A stretch of DNA of 15,484 bases, from NCBI GenBank assembly GCA_021805485.1, contig JAJZFF010000685.1:1-15484 (forward strand), read 5' to 3'. Both the position numbers and the translations under genes were made by a program. This document shows, one piece after another, positions 1-6,947 of this stretch (position 1 is its first letter; every line of letters begins with the position of its first letter). Below the pieces are notes generated by a model that was given only the letters and a program-made list of their open reading frames with translations, was not told the DNA's origin and did no database searches. Source of the stretch: Pseudomonadota bacterium (GTDB lineage: Bacteria > Pseudomonadota > Alphaproteobacteria > Acetobacterales > Acetobacteraceae).

Positions 1-1
1 C

Positions 2-2248
2 GCGGCCCTCAACGAGGCTGCCGCGGGGCACGCCCATGCCCCGCTCGCCGCCGCGCCCGAGCCACCGGCGGCGCCCGAACCGCCGCCCGCGGTGGCGGAG
101 AGCGCGAAGCCGGCGTCGCCTGCGTCTGCTGGTCCGTCCCCGGCCGCGCCCCCGGCCGCCTCCTCCGCTGCGCCCGCGGCGGAGGCCGCCGAGCCGGCCG
201 TCGCCGGGCAGACCATCCGTGTCGGCGTCGACGTCCTCGAACATCTCATGACCCTGGTGAGCGAACTGGTGCTGACGCGCAACCAGCTCCTTCAGCTCGC
301 GCGCTCGCAGGAGAATGCCGCGCTCGCCGTGCCGCTGCAGCGCCTGTCGCACATCACCTCGGACCTGCAGGAAGGGGTGATGAAGACGCGGATGCAGCCG
401 ATCAGCAACGCGTGGAACAAGCTGCCGCGCCTGGTGCGCGACCTGTCCCACGAACTGGCCAAGAAGATCGAGCTGGTGATGATCGGCGCGGACACCGAGC
501 TGGACCGCCAGGTGCTGGAGCTGATCAAGGATCCGCTCACCCACATGGTGCGCAACTCCGGCGATCACGGGCTGGAGACCCCGGCCGAGCGCCTCGCCGC
601 GGGCAAGCCGGAGACCGGCCGTATCACGCTGAACGCCTTCCACGAGGGCGGCCACATCATCATCGAGATCGCCGACGATGGCCGCGGCCTGCCGCTCGAT
701 CGCATCCGCGCGAAAATCCTCAAGCAGGGACTGGCCAGCGAGGCGGATCTCGCGGCGATGTCCGAGAACGAAGTGCAGCGGTTCATCTTCCATGCCGGCT
801 TCTCGACCGCGAGTGTGGTCACGGCGGTCTCGGGCCGTGGCGTCGGCATGGACGTGGTCAAGACCAACATCGAGCGCATCGGCGGCACCATCGAGCTGAA
901 GAGTGTCGCCGGCCAGGGCACCACCTTCACCATCAAGATCCCGCTCACGCTGGCGATCGTCTCGGCGCTGATCGTGCAGTCCGGGGGCGAGCGCTTCGCC
1001 ATTCCGCAGATCAGCGTGGTCGAGCTGGTCCACGCCAAGGCCGGGGCCGCGGACGGTCAGCCAGCGATCGAGCGGATCAACGAAACGCCGGTGCTGCGCC
1101 TGCGCGACCGGCTGCTGCCGCTGGTCGCGCTCAACGATCTGCTGCGCCTGAGCGGGGACGCGGCGAACGTGAGCACGGAGACGCCGCGCTACATCGTCGT
1201 CGTCCAGGTCGGCGCCAACACGCTGGGCATCATCGTCGATCGCGTCTTCGATACCGAGGAGATCGTGGTCAAGCCGGTGGCGCCGATCCTGCGCCATCTC
1301 ACGCTGTTCTCAGGCAACACGATCCTCGGTGACGGGTCGGTGATCATGATCCTCGATCCCAACGGCATCGCCCGCGCCGCCGGTATCGGCGCCGTCGGCG
1401 AGAGCCGTCAGATCGCCGCCGCCTCCGTCGAGGCGGCGAGCTCGGGCGAGAAGACGGCGATGCTGCTGTTCCGCGCTGGCAGCAGCGAGCCCAAAGCGGT
1501 ACCGCTCGGCCTCGTCGCACGTCTCGAGGACATCCCGCGCGAACGTATCGAACTGGCCTCGGGCGGGCTGGTGACACAGTATCGCGGCAAGCTGATGCCG
1601 TTGGTGGCGATGGATGGCGGTGCCAGCGAATCCGAGCGCCAGTCGGTGCTGGTGTTCAGCGATCGCGGCCGCGCCATGGGGCTGATGGTCGACGAGATCG
1701 TCGATGTCGTCGATGCCGAGCTCTCGATCCAGCTCTCGGCCACCCGCCCCGGTGTGCTCGGCACCGCTGTGGTCGCGGGGCGCGCCACCGATGTCATCGA
1801 TATCGGCTTCTGGCTCACGCAGGCGTTCGAGGATTGGTTCCGCGGCACCGAAGAGGGCGCGCCGCTGGCTGCGGCCCGCGTGCTGGTGGTCGAGGACAGC
1901 GCCTTCTTCCGCCAGCTTCTGGTGCCGACACTGACCGCGGCCGGCTATCGTGCCACCGCGGTGGGCTCGGCGGCGGCGGCGCTGAAGCTGCGCGATGCCG
2001 GGCAACGGTTCGAGGCCATCGTTTCCGACATCGAGATGCCGGACATGGACGGGTTCGCCTTCGTGCGCACGCTGCGTGCTGGCGGTACATGGTCGGCGCT
2101 GCCGATCATCGCGCTCTCCGGCCGCGCCGGCGCGGAGGATGTGGAGGCCGGACGCGATGCCGGGTTCACCGACTATGTGGTCAAATTCGAACGTGACGCG
2201 CTGTTGACCAGCCTGCGCCAGTGCCTGGCGCCGCCGGTCGCGGCCTGA
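2..2248 (+). CDS. cheA: Hybrid chemotaxis histidine kinase CheA with C-terminal receiver, 5'-truncated by the window edge
   Basis: CheA autophosphorylates on a histidine in response to receptors and passes the phosphate to CheY and CheB. The frame is open from base 2, so the start and the N-terminal Hpt (P1) domain lie outside the window. What remains, in order: an Ala/Pro-rich linker (to about 205); a dimerisation helix pair (about 212-500); the HATPase domain, with the N box RNSGDHGLE near 551, DDGRGL near 677 and GRGVGMDVVK near 836; a first CheW-like domain (about 960-1370); a second, more divergent CheW-like domain (about 1450-1830); and a receiver domain (about 1875-2220). The receiver shows VVEDS, the phospho-acceptor Asp at 2027-2029 in SDIEMPDMDG, Ser in ALSG and the conserved Lys in VVKFE, so it looks functional. 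This architecture matches the hybrid CheA of the Azospirillum Che1 cluster. The visible GTG at 92 lies inside the linker and is not the true start. Family assignment is very sure. Confidence 0.97.
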   Translation, partial: AALNEAAAGHAHAPLAAAPEPPAAPEPPPAVAESAKPASPASAGPSPAAPPAASSAAPAAEAAEPAVAGQTIRVGVDVLEHLMTLVSELVLTRNQLLQLARSQENAALAVPLQRLSHITSDLQEGVMKTRMQPISNAWNKLPRLVRDLSHELAKKIELVMIGADTELDRQVLELIKDPLTHMVRNSGDHGLETPAERLAAGKPETGRITLNAFHEGGHIIIEIADDGRGLPLDRIRAKILKQGLASEADLAAMSENEVQRFIFHAGFSTASVVTAVSGRGVGMDVVKTNIERIGGTIELKSVAGQGTTFTIKIPLTLAIVSALIVQSGGERFAIPQISVVELVHAKAGAADGQPAIERINETPVLRLRDRLLPLVALNDLLRLSGDAANVSTETPRYIVVVQVGANTLGIIVDRVFDTEEIVVKPVAPILRHLTLFSGNTILGDGSVIMILDPNGIARAAGIGAVGESRQIAAASVEAASSGEKTAMLLFRAGSSEPKAVPLGLVARLEDIPRERIELASGGLVTQYRGKLMPLVAMDGGASESERQSVLVFSDRGRAMGLMVDEIVDVVDAELSIQLSATRPGVLGTAVVAGRATDVIDIGFWLTQAFEDWFRGTEEGAPLAAARVLVVEDSAFFRQLLVPTLTAAGYRATAVGSAAAALKLRDAGQRFEAIVSDIEMPDMDGFAFVRTLRAGGTWSALPIIALSGRAGAEDVEAGRDAGFTDYVVKFERDALLTSLRQCLAPPVAA

Positions 2249-2251
2249 ACC

Positions 2252-2255
2252 GGAG
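2252..2255 (+). promoter_or_regulatory. Ribosome binding site deciding the cheW start
   Basis: GGAG lies 8 bases before the ATG at 2264. The frame is also open from GTG codons at 2255 and 2258, but these overlap the Shine-Dalgarno itself and have no site of their own. This favours ATG 2264. Confidence 0.7.
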
Positions 2256-2263
2256 TGGTGGCG

Positions 2264-2773
2264 ATGACGCAAGCAGTTCTCGAGCGCCCGAACCACGCGA
2301 CCGGTGGCGCCGTCCGCCCGCCCGAGGCAGCCGGCGACGAGGAGGCGGTGTTCGTCACGCTCACCCTGGCCGATCAGCTCTGCGGCGTGCCGGTGCTGTC
2401 GGTGCGTGACATTCTCGGCCAGCAGAGCATCACCCGCATTCCCCTGGCGCCGCCGGAGATCGCCGGCAGCCTCAACCTGCGCGGACGGATCGTGACCGCC
2501 ATCGACCTGCGCCAGCGGCTGCGTCTGCCGCCGGCGCCGCCCGAAACCGTGCCCATGTCGGTGGTCGCGGAGCAGCGCGGTGAACTCTACGCCCTGCTGG
2601 TGGATCAGGTGAGCGAAGTGCTGAGCCTGCCGGCATCGTCCTTCGAGCGCAATCCGCCGACCCTGCCGCCGGTGTGGGCGGCGCATAGCGCCGGCATCTA
2701 CCGGCTGAAGGAGCGGCTGATGGTCGTGCTCGATGTCGCGCGGCTGCTCGCCATCACGGCGGACCGGCCGTGA
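2264..2773 (+). CDS. cheW: Chemotaxis coupling protein CheW
   Basis: CheW bridges chemoreceptors to the CheA P5 domain in the cytoplasmic signalling array. The 169-residue product is one CheW domain after a disordered N-terminal tail of about 25 residues. The body has the usual sequence VFVTLTLADQLCGVPVLSVRDIL, written here as positions 2348-2416. The family signature LNLRGRIVTAIDLRQRL follows, starting near 2473, and then the second beta barrel half with ALLVDQVSEVLSL. It begins 15 bases after the cheA stop and is followed by cheY after 46 bases, so it is an internal operon gene. ATG 2264 is preferred over the upstream GTG codons because of the GGAG at 2252-2255. The tail of about 25 residues before the domain is slightly long but not unusual. 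Confidence 0.95.
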   Translation: MTQAVLERPNHATGGAVRPPEAAGDEEAVFVTLTLADQLCGVPVLSVRDILGQQSITRIPLAPPEIAGSLNLRGRIVTAIDLRQRLRLPPAPPETVPMSVVAEQRGELYALLVDQVSEVLSLPASSFERNPPTLPPVWAAHSAGIYRLKERLMVVLDVARLLAITADRP

Positions 2774-2819
2774 GGTGCTCGTCACGAAGCGGCAAGGCCC
2801 GGTATCGCGGAGCGATGGC

Positions 2820-3191
2820 ATGAGTGATCGAAGCTGTCTGGTGGTTGATGACAGCCGTGTGGTACGCAAGGTGGCACGGCGGATCCTGGAGGAGCACGGC
2901 TTTGCCGTCGAGGAGGCGGCAGACGGGCAGCAGGCGCTCGATTCCTGCCACCAGCGCATGCCCGACTGCATCCTTCTGGACTGGAACATGCCGGTGATGA
3001 ACGGGCTCGAATTTCTCCAGGCCCTGCGCAAGGAGTACGGGCCGGACAACCCGACGGTGCTGTTCTGCACCACCGAGACGGAGATGAGCTTCATCGAGCA
3101 GGCGATCGAGAACGGCGCTCAGGAGTTCATCATGAAGCCGTTCAACGAGGAGATTCTTCTCGGCAAGTTCGCGCAGGTCGGGCTGCTGTGA
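2820..3191 (+). CDS. cheY: Chemotaxis response regulator CheY (single receiver domain)
   Basis: CheY is phosphorylated by CheA and binds the flagellar switch to change rotation. The 123-residue product is a lone receiver domain. It shows the acidic pair D10/D11 in VVDDS, the phospho-acceptor D54 in LLDWNMPVMNG, the T84/T85 switch pair in FCTTE and the invariant K106 in MKPFNE. The DWNMP form is common in alphaproteobacterial CheY. The frame extends upstream to 2733 inside cheW, but ATG 2820 has GGAG at 2809-2812 with a 7-base spacer and gives a standard CheY length, so I choose it. No DNA-binding or output domain follows. The stop overlaps the cheB start by 4 bases (GTGA), which suggests translational coupling. 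Confidence 0.95.
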   Translation: MSDRSCLVVDDSRVVRKVARRILEEHGFAVEEAADGQQALDSCHQRMPDCILLDWNMPVMNGLEFLQALRKEYGPDNPTVLFCTTETEMSFIEQAIENGAQEFIMKPFNEEILLGKFAQVGLL

Positions 3192-4291
3192 GTCTGTCCC
3201 TCCAGCGGCCAGCGCCGGAGGCGGAGCCGCCGATCCGGGTGATGCTCTGCGACGATTCCCTCGTCATCCGGGGGGCCATCGGGCGCATGCTCGAGCAGGA
3301 GCCCGGGATCGTCGTCGCCGCGCGCGTCTCGAACGGACAGTTGGCGATCGACGAGGTGCGCCGCGCCGTCGCCGTGCAGCCATTCGATGTGCTGGTGCTG
3401 GACATCGAGATGCCGGTGATGGACGGGTTGGCGGCACTGCCGGCGCTGTTGCGCGCGGATCCGCAGCTGCGTGTGATCATGGCCTCCACCCTGACGACGC
3501 GCGGGGCCGATATCGCGCTGCGCGCGCTGCGCCTCGGCGCCGCCGACTATATCCCGAAGCCGGGCGCTGCGGAGATCGCCAACGACAGTTTCCGGCGTGA
3601 ACTGGTGGCCAAGATCCGCGGTCTGGCGCGGCTGCGCCGCCGTCGTTCCGGCGCGCCGGCCTTGCTCCGACGTCCCCAGGCGGCGCCGCCGGCCGCGCTG
3701 CGCCCGCGTCCCGCGCGCCGGCCCCGGCTGCTGGCCGTCGGCAGTTCGACCGGTGGGCCGCAGGCGCTGTTCGCGCTGGTGCAAGGGCTCGGCCCCGCAA
3801 TCCAGCTGCCGGTGGTGATCACCCAGCACATGCCCCCGACATTTACCAAGATTCTCGCTGAGCATATCGACAAACTCGGGATCAGGCCGTGCACCGAGGC
3901 GCGCGACGGCGACGTTCTGGAGGCCGGCCACATTTATCTGGCGCCGGGCGATCACCACCTTCTCGTCAATGCGAACGGCGAGACGCTCCGTGCCAAGCTG
4001 ACGCGGGATCCGCCAGAGAATTTCTGCCGCCCGTCCGTGGATCCGATGCTGCGCAGCGCCGCCGCCGCCTGCGACGGGCGCGTGCTCGTGGTGATGCTCA
4101 CCGGCATGGGGCATGACGGCCTGGCCGGAACCCGCCAGGTCGTCGAAGCCGGCGGCGCCGCGATCGCCCAGGACGAGGCGACGAGCGTCGTCTGGGGCAT
4201 GCCCGGTGCCATCGCCCTGGCGGGGCTGTGCCACGCCGTTCTGCCGCTCCCCGAGATCGGTCCCAAGGTGCTTGAGATGGTGCGCGCATGA
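3188..4291 (+). CDS. cheB: Chemotaxis protein-glutamate methylesterase/glutamine deamidase CheB
   Basis: CheB removes methyl groups from receptor glutamates and deamidates glutamines; phosphorylation by CheA activates it. The 367-residue product has an N-terminal receiver (about residues 16-140) with D22/D23, phospho-acceptor D72 in LDIEMPVMDG and K124 in IPKPG. An Arg/Pro/Ala-rich linker (about 146-180) leads to the methylesterase domain (181-367). The catalytic triad is visible: S187 in GSSTGGP, H214 in TQHMPP and D310 in LTGMGHDG. It starts with GTG overlapping the cheY stop by 4 bases, has no strong Shine-Dalgarno and is probably translated by coupling. Its own stop overlaps the cheR start (ATGA). 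The linker is unusually arginine-rich. Assignment is very sure. Confidence 0.96.
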   Translation: MSLSLQRPAPEAEPPIRVMLCDDSLVIRGAIGRMLEQEPGIVVAARVSNGQLAIDEVRRAVAVQPFDVLVLDIEMPVMDGLAALPALLRADPQLRVIMASTLTTRGADIALRALRLGAADYIPKPGAAEIANDSFRRELVAKIRGLARLRRRRSGAPALLRRPQAAPPAALRPRPARRPRLLAVGSSTGGPQALFALVQGLGPAIQLPVVITQHMPPTFTKILAEHIDKLGIRPCTEARDGDVLEAGHIYLAPGDHHLLVNANGETLRAKLTRDPPENFCRPSVDPMLRSAAAACDGRVLVVMLTGMGHDGLAGTRQVVEAGGAAIAQDEATSVVWGMPGAIALAGLCHAVLPLPEIGPKVLEMVRA

Positions 4292-5136
4292 CACCGACAA
4301 CGCTCGAGACCTTCGCGGGATTGTTGCGTACACGCTCCGGCCTCGTCATCGGGGCCGACAAGGATTACCTGCTGCAGAGCCGGTTGGCGCCGATTCTGAA
4401 GGCGCACGGGCTGCGCGACCTCGATGCCCTGGCGGCTCGTCTGCGCGCGCCGGCCAGCGAGAAGATCGCCGACGAGATCGTCGAGGCGATGACGACAAAC
4501 GAGACGCTGTTCTTCCGCGACGGCACGCCGTTCGCGCATCTGCGCACCCATGCCCTGCCGCGGCTGCATGCGGCTCGCGCGCCAGGGGTGGCGCTGCGCA
4601 TCTGGTCGGCGGCTGCGTCGTCGGGGCAGGAAGCATACTCGATCGGGATCACCAGCCTCGAGTTGGCCGAATTGCGCAATCGCGCCATCGAGATCGTCGG
4701 CACCGATATCGCGCGCGAGCCGCTCGCCCGCGCCCGGGAGGGTCTCTACTCGCAGTTCGAGATGCAGCGCGGCGTGCCGATGCAGATGCTCGTGAAGTAT
4801 TTTCGCAAGGATCCTGCCGGCTGGCGGATCGATCAGAAGCTGCGGGCGATGGTCCAGTTCCGCGAATGGAACCTGCTCGGCGATCTGCGTCCGCTCGGTC
4901 AGTTCGATATCGTGTTCTGCCGCAACGTTCTGATCTACTTCGATCAGCCGACCAAGACCCGCGTGCTCGCGGCGATCGCGCGGCAGATCGCGCCGGACGG
5001 GGTGCTCTATCTTGGCGGCGCCGAGACCGTGCTCGGTGTCAGCGACCGCTTCGTCGCCGTGCCGGGGGAGCGCGGCGCCTATGCGCTGGCGACGGCCGAC
5101 ACGCACACGGCCCGCGCGCCCGCCCTGGCGCGCTGA
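4288..5136 (+). CDS. cheR: Chemotaxis protein-glutamate O-methyltransferase CheR
   Basis: CheR methylates glutamate residues on chemoreceptors using S-adenosylmethionine, opposing CheB and providing adaptation. The 282-residue product has the N-terminal all-alpha domain (about 1-75, ending in the family motif TTNETLFFRD). The SAM-binding Rossmann domain follows, with WSAAASSGQEAYSIG (106-120) as the glycine-rich loop region, GTDIA (138-142), FREWNLL (191-197) and FDIVFCRNVLIYFD (206-219). Length is normal, and there is no extra C-terminal pentapeptide-binding or TPR extension. The start ATG overlaps the cheB stop (ATGA), indicating coupling. It is the last gene of the visible chemotaxis operon: the next gene follows after 149 bases and belongs to another process. 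Confidence 0.96.
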   Translation: MTPTTLETFAGLLRTRSGLVIGADKDYLLQSRLAPILKAHGLRDLDALAARLRAPASEKIADEIVEAMTTNETLFFRDGTPFAHLRTHALPRLHAARAPGVALRIWSAAASSGQEAYSIGITSLELAELRNRAIEIVGTDIAREPLARAREGLYSQFEMQRGVPMQMLVKYFRKDPAGWRIDQKLRAMVQFREWNLLGDLRPLGQFDIVFCRNVLIYFDQPTKTRVLAAIARQIAPDGVLYLGGAETVLGVSDRFVAVPGERGAYALATADTHTARAPALAR

Positions 5137-5177
5137 TCCCGGCTGCGGCCGCGGCGCTGCGGCCACGATGAGACGGC

Positions 5178-5206
5178 TTGAGCCGAAGTCCCTGCCCGCG
5201 TAGCCT
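5178..5206 (+). promoter_or_regulatory. Weak sigma-70-like promoter candidate for lctP
   Basis: TTGAGC (5178-5183) and TAGCCT (5201-5206) are separated by 17 bases. The -35 keeps TTGA but the -10 matches only half of the consensus, so this is a tentative call. It lies about 80 bases before the lctP start. Confidence 0.2.
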
Positions 5207-5217
5207 CGGTCCCAATC

Positions 5218-5236
5218 GGCGCGCAGAACGCGCGCC
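5218..5236 (+). terminator. GC-rich hairpin between cheR and lctP (possible che operon terminator)
   Basis: GGCGCGC (5218-5224), loop AGAAC, GCGCGCC (5230-5236) form a perfect 7-base-pair stem. A smaller hairpin (CGGC, loop TTGA, GCCG; 5174-5185) lies upstream. No T tract follows, so it is not a classical Rho-independent terminator. It could also be part of the lctP leader. The rest of the 149-base gap shows no gene. Confidence 0.35.
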
Positions 5237-5272
5237 ACGGTTCCCCCCCGCCTTGGCGTCGGGGAGGGATGG

Positions 5273-5280
5273 GGAGGAGG
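5273..5280 (+). promoter_or_regulatory. Strong ribosome binding site of lctP
   Basis: GGAGGAGG ends 5 bases before ATG 5286 and fixes that start. The open frame upstream to 5178 encodes a non-homologous arginine/proline-rich stretch. A run of seven C (5243-5249) just upstream could pair with the G-rich site. Confidence 0.75.
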
Positions 5281-5285
5281 CTGCC

Positions 5286-6923
5286 ATGTGGGCACAGGGA
5301 TATAATCCGCTGGGCAATGCCGTCGCGTCTACCGCGATCGCGTCGTTGCCGATCGTGGTCATGCTCGGGGCGCTCGGGGTTTTGCGCATGCGCGCGCACT
5401 ACGCCGCGATGGCGGGCCTGACCGCCGCGCTGTTCGTCGCCATCGCCGTATTCGGCATGCCCGTGGGCATGGCAGCCCGCGCCGCCGGCTATGGCGCCAG
5501 CTTCGGCATGCTGAACATCTGCTGGATCATACTGAACGTCATTTTTCTCTACCAGATGACGATCGAGAAAGGCCAGTTCGCGGTGCTGCAGGACAGCATC
5601 TCGGGCCTGACGCGCGACCGGCGGCTGCAGTTGCTGCTCATCGCCTTCTGTTTCGGGGCCTTCTTCGAGGGCGCCGCCGGCGGCGGCACACCGGTCGCGG
5701 TCAGCGGCGCGCTGCTGATCGGTCTCGGCTTTTCGCCGCTCTCCGCCTCGGCGCTGTCGCTGATCGCCAACACCGCGCCGGTCGCCTTCGGCGGCCTGGG
5801 CACGCCGATCTTCACGCTGCAGGGCGTCACCGGCATGGACCTGATGGCGCTCTCCGGCATGGTCGGGCGGCAATTGCCGTTCTTTTCGCTGCTGGTGCCG
5901 TTCTGGCTGGTCTGGGCCTTCGCCGGGTTTCGCGGCATGATCGAAGTCTGGCCGGCAATTCTGGTCGCCGGCGGCGTCTTCGCCACATGCCAGTTCCTGG
6001 TTTCGAATTTCCACGGTCCGTGGCTGGTGGACATCGTCGCCGGCCTGGCCTCGACGGGCGCGCTCGCCCTGTTCCTGCGTGTCTGGAAGCCGCGGCGCGT
6101 CTGGCAGGAGGATGCCGGCGGCGTGCCGAGCCCAGCCCCGGCTCCACTCGACCGTGCCACCGCCTGGCGCGCCTGGTTGCCGTGGATCATCCTCACCGCC
6201 GTCGTGTTCCTTTGGGGCATTCCGCCGGTCAAGCGCCTGCTCGATGGCTTCTCGCTGGTGCAGATCCGTGTTCCCGGGCTGCACGGGCTGGTGCAGCGGG
6301 TGCCGCCGGTGGTGGTCCAGCCGACCGGCGAGCCAGCGGTGTTCAATTTCAACTGGCTCTCGGTCGCCGGCAGCGGCGTGTTCGTCGCCGCCATCATCGG
6401 CGGCCTGGCGATGGGCTACCGGCCCGTTCAGATGGTGGTGATGTACGGGCGAACGATGAAGCTGGTGCGCTTCTCGTTGCTCACCATCGTCTGCATGCTC
6501 GGGCTTGGGTTCGTCACCCGCTATTCCGGCACCGATGCCACGCTCGGCCTCGCCTTCGCTCAGACCGGCGTGCTCTACCCGTTCTTCGGCACCTTGCTGG
6601 GCTGGCTCGGCACCGCGCTCACCGGTACCGATGCGGCGTCGAATGCGCTGTTCGGCAGCCTGCAACGCATCACCGCCCAGCAGGTCGGGTTGAACCCGCT
6701 GCTGATGGCGGCGGCCAACAGTTCCGGCGGGGTGATGGGCAAGATGATCGACGCGCAGAGTATCGTCGTCGCCACCACTGCGACGCGGTGGTATGGCCAC
6801 GAGGGCGATATCCTGCGCTATGTCTTCGTGCACAGTCTGGCGCTGGCCGCCCTGGTCGGGGTGCTGGTGATGCTGCAGGCCTATGTGCCGCCATTCACCT
6901 ATCTGGTGACGATGAGCTGGTAG
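5286..6923 (+). CDS. lctP: L-lactate permease family transporter (LctP/LldP/GlcA)
   Basis: This is an integral inner-membrane permease of the LctP family, which imports lactate, and in some members glycolate, with protons. The 545-residue length equals the family norm of about 550. The N-terminus WAQGYNPLGN and the following hydrophobic helix line up with E. coli LldP. The family signature region reads FGAFFEGAAGGGTPVAV (123-139), followed by LLIGLGF and NTAPVAFGGLGTPI (162-175). Many hydrophobic segments alternate with short loops to the C-terminus, and there is no cleavable signal peptide. In E. coli LldP the signature is EGAAGFG; here the Phe is Gly. Start ATG 5286 has an excellent Shine-Dalgarno at 5273-5280. 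No lactate dehydrogenase or LldR-type regulator is in the window, so lactate versus glycolate cannot be decided. It faces the EAL gene tail to tail with only 24 bases between stops. Confidence 0.93.
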   Translation: MWAQGYNPLGNAVASTAIASLPIVVMLGALGVLRMRAHYAAMAGLTAALFVAIAVFGMPVGMAARAAGYGASFGMLNICWIILNVIFLYQMTIEKGQFAVLQDSISGLTRDRRLQLLLIAFCFGAFFEGAAGGGTPVAVSGALLIGLGFSPLSASALSLIANTAPVAFGGLGTPIFTLQGVTGMDLMALSGMVGRQLPFFSLLVPFWLVWAFAGFRGMIEVWPAILVAGGVFATCQFLVSNFHGPWLVDIVAGLASTGALALFLRVWKPRRVWQEDAGGVPSPAPAPLDRATAWRAWLPWIILTAVVFLWGIPPVKRLLDGFSLVQIRVPGLHGLVQRVPPVVVQPTGEPAVFNFNWLSVAGSGVFVAAIIGGLAMGYRPVQMVVMYGRTMKLVRFSLLTIVCMLGLGFVTRYSGTDATLGLAFAQTGVLYPFFGTLLGWLGTALTGTDAASNALFGSLQRITAQQVGLNPLLMAAANSSGGVMGKMIDAQSIVVATTATRWYGHEGDILRYVFVHSLALAALVGVLVMLQAYVPPFTYLVTMSW

Positions 6924-6947
6924 CAGGCGAGCGGGCGCGCAGCAGGC

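Noticed and set aside
412..1332. A 306-codon plus-strand frame inside cheA
   Set aside because: The product is Arg/Gly/Ala/His-rich, typical of an out-of-frame reading of GC-rich coding sequence, and cheA motifs cover the same bases.
1310..3094. A 594-codon antisense frame opposite cheA and cheW
   Set aside because: It has the same cause: it is codon-aligned with the sense genes, low in complexity, and without a family match. The similar frames at 3119-4333, 3952-5295 and 5079-6833 (minus) are rejected for the same reason.
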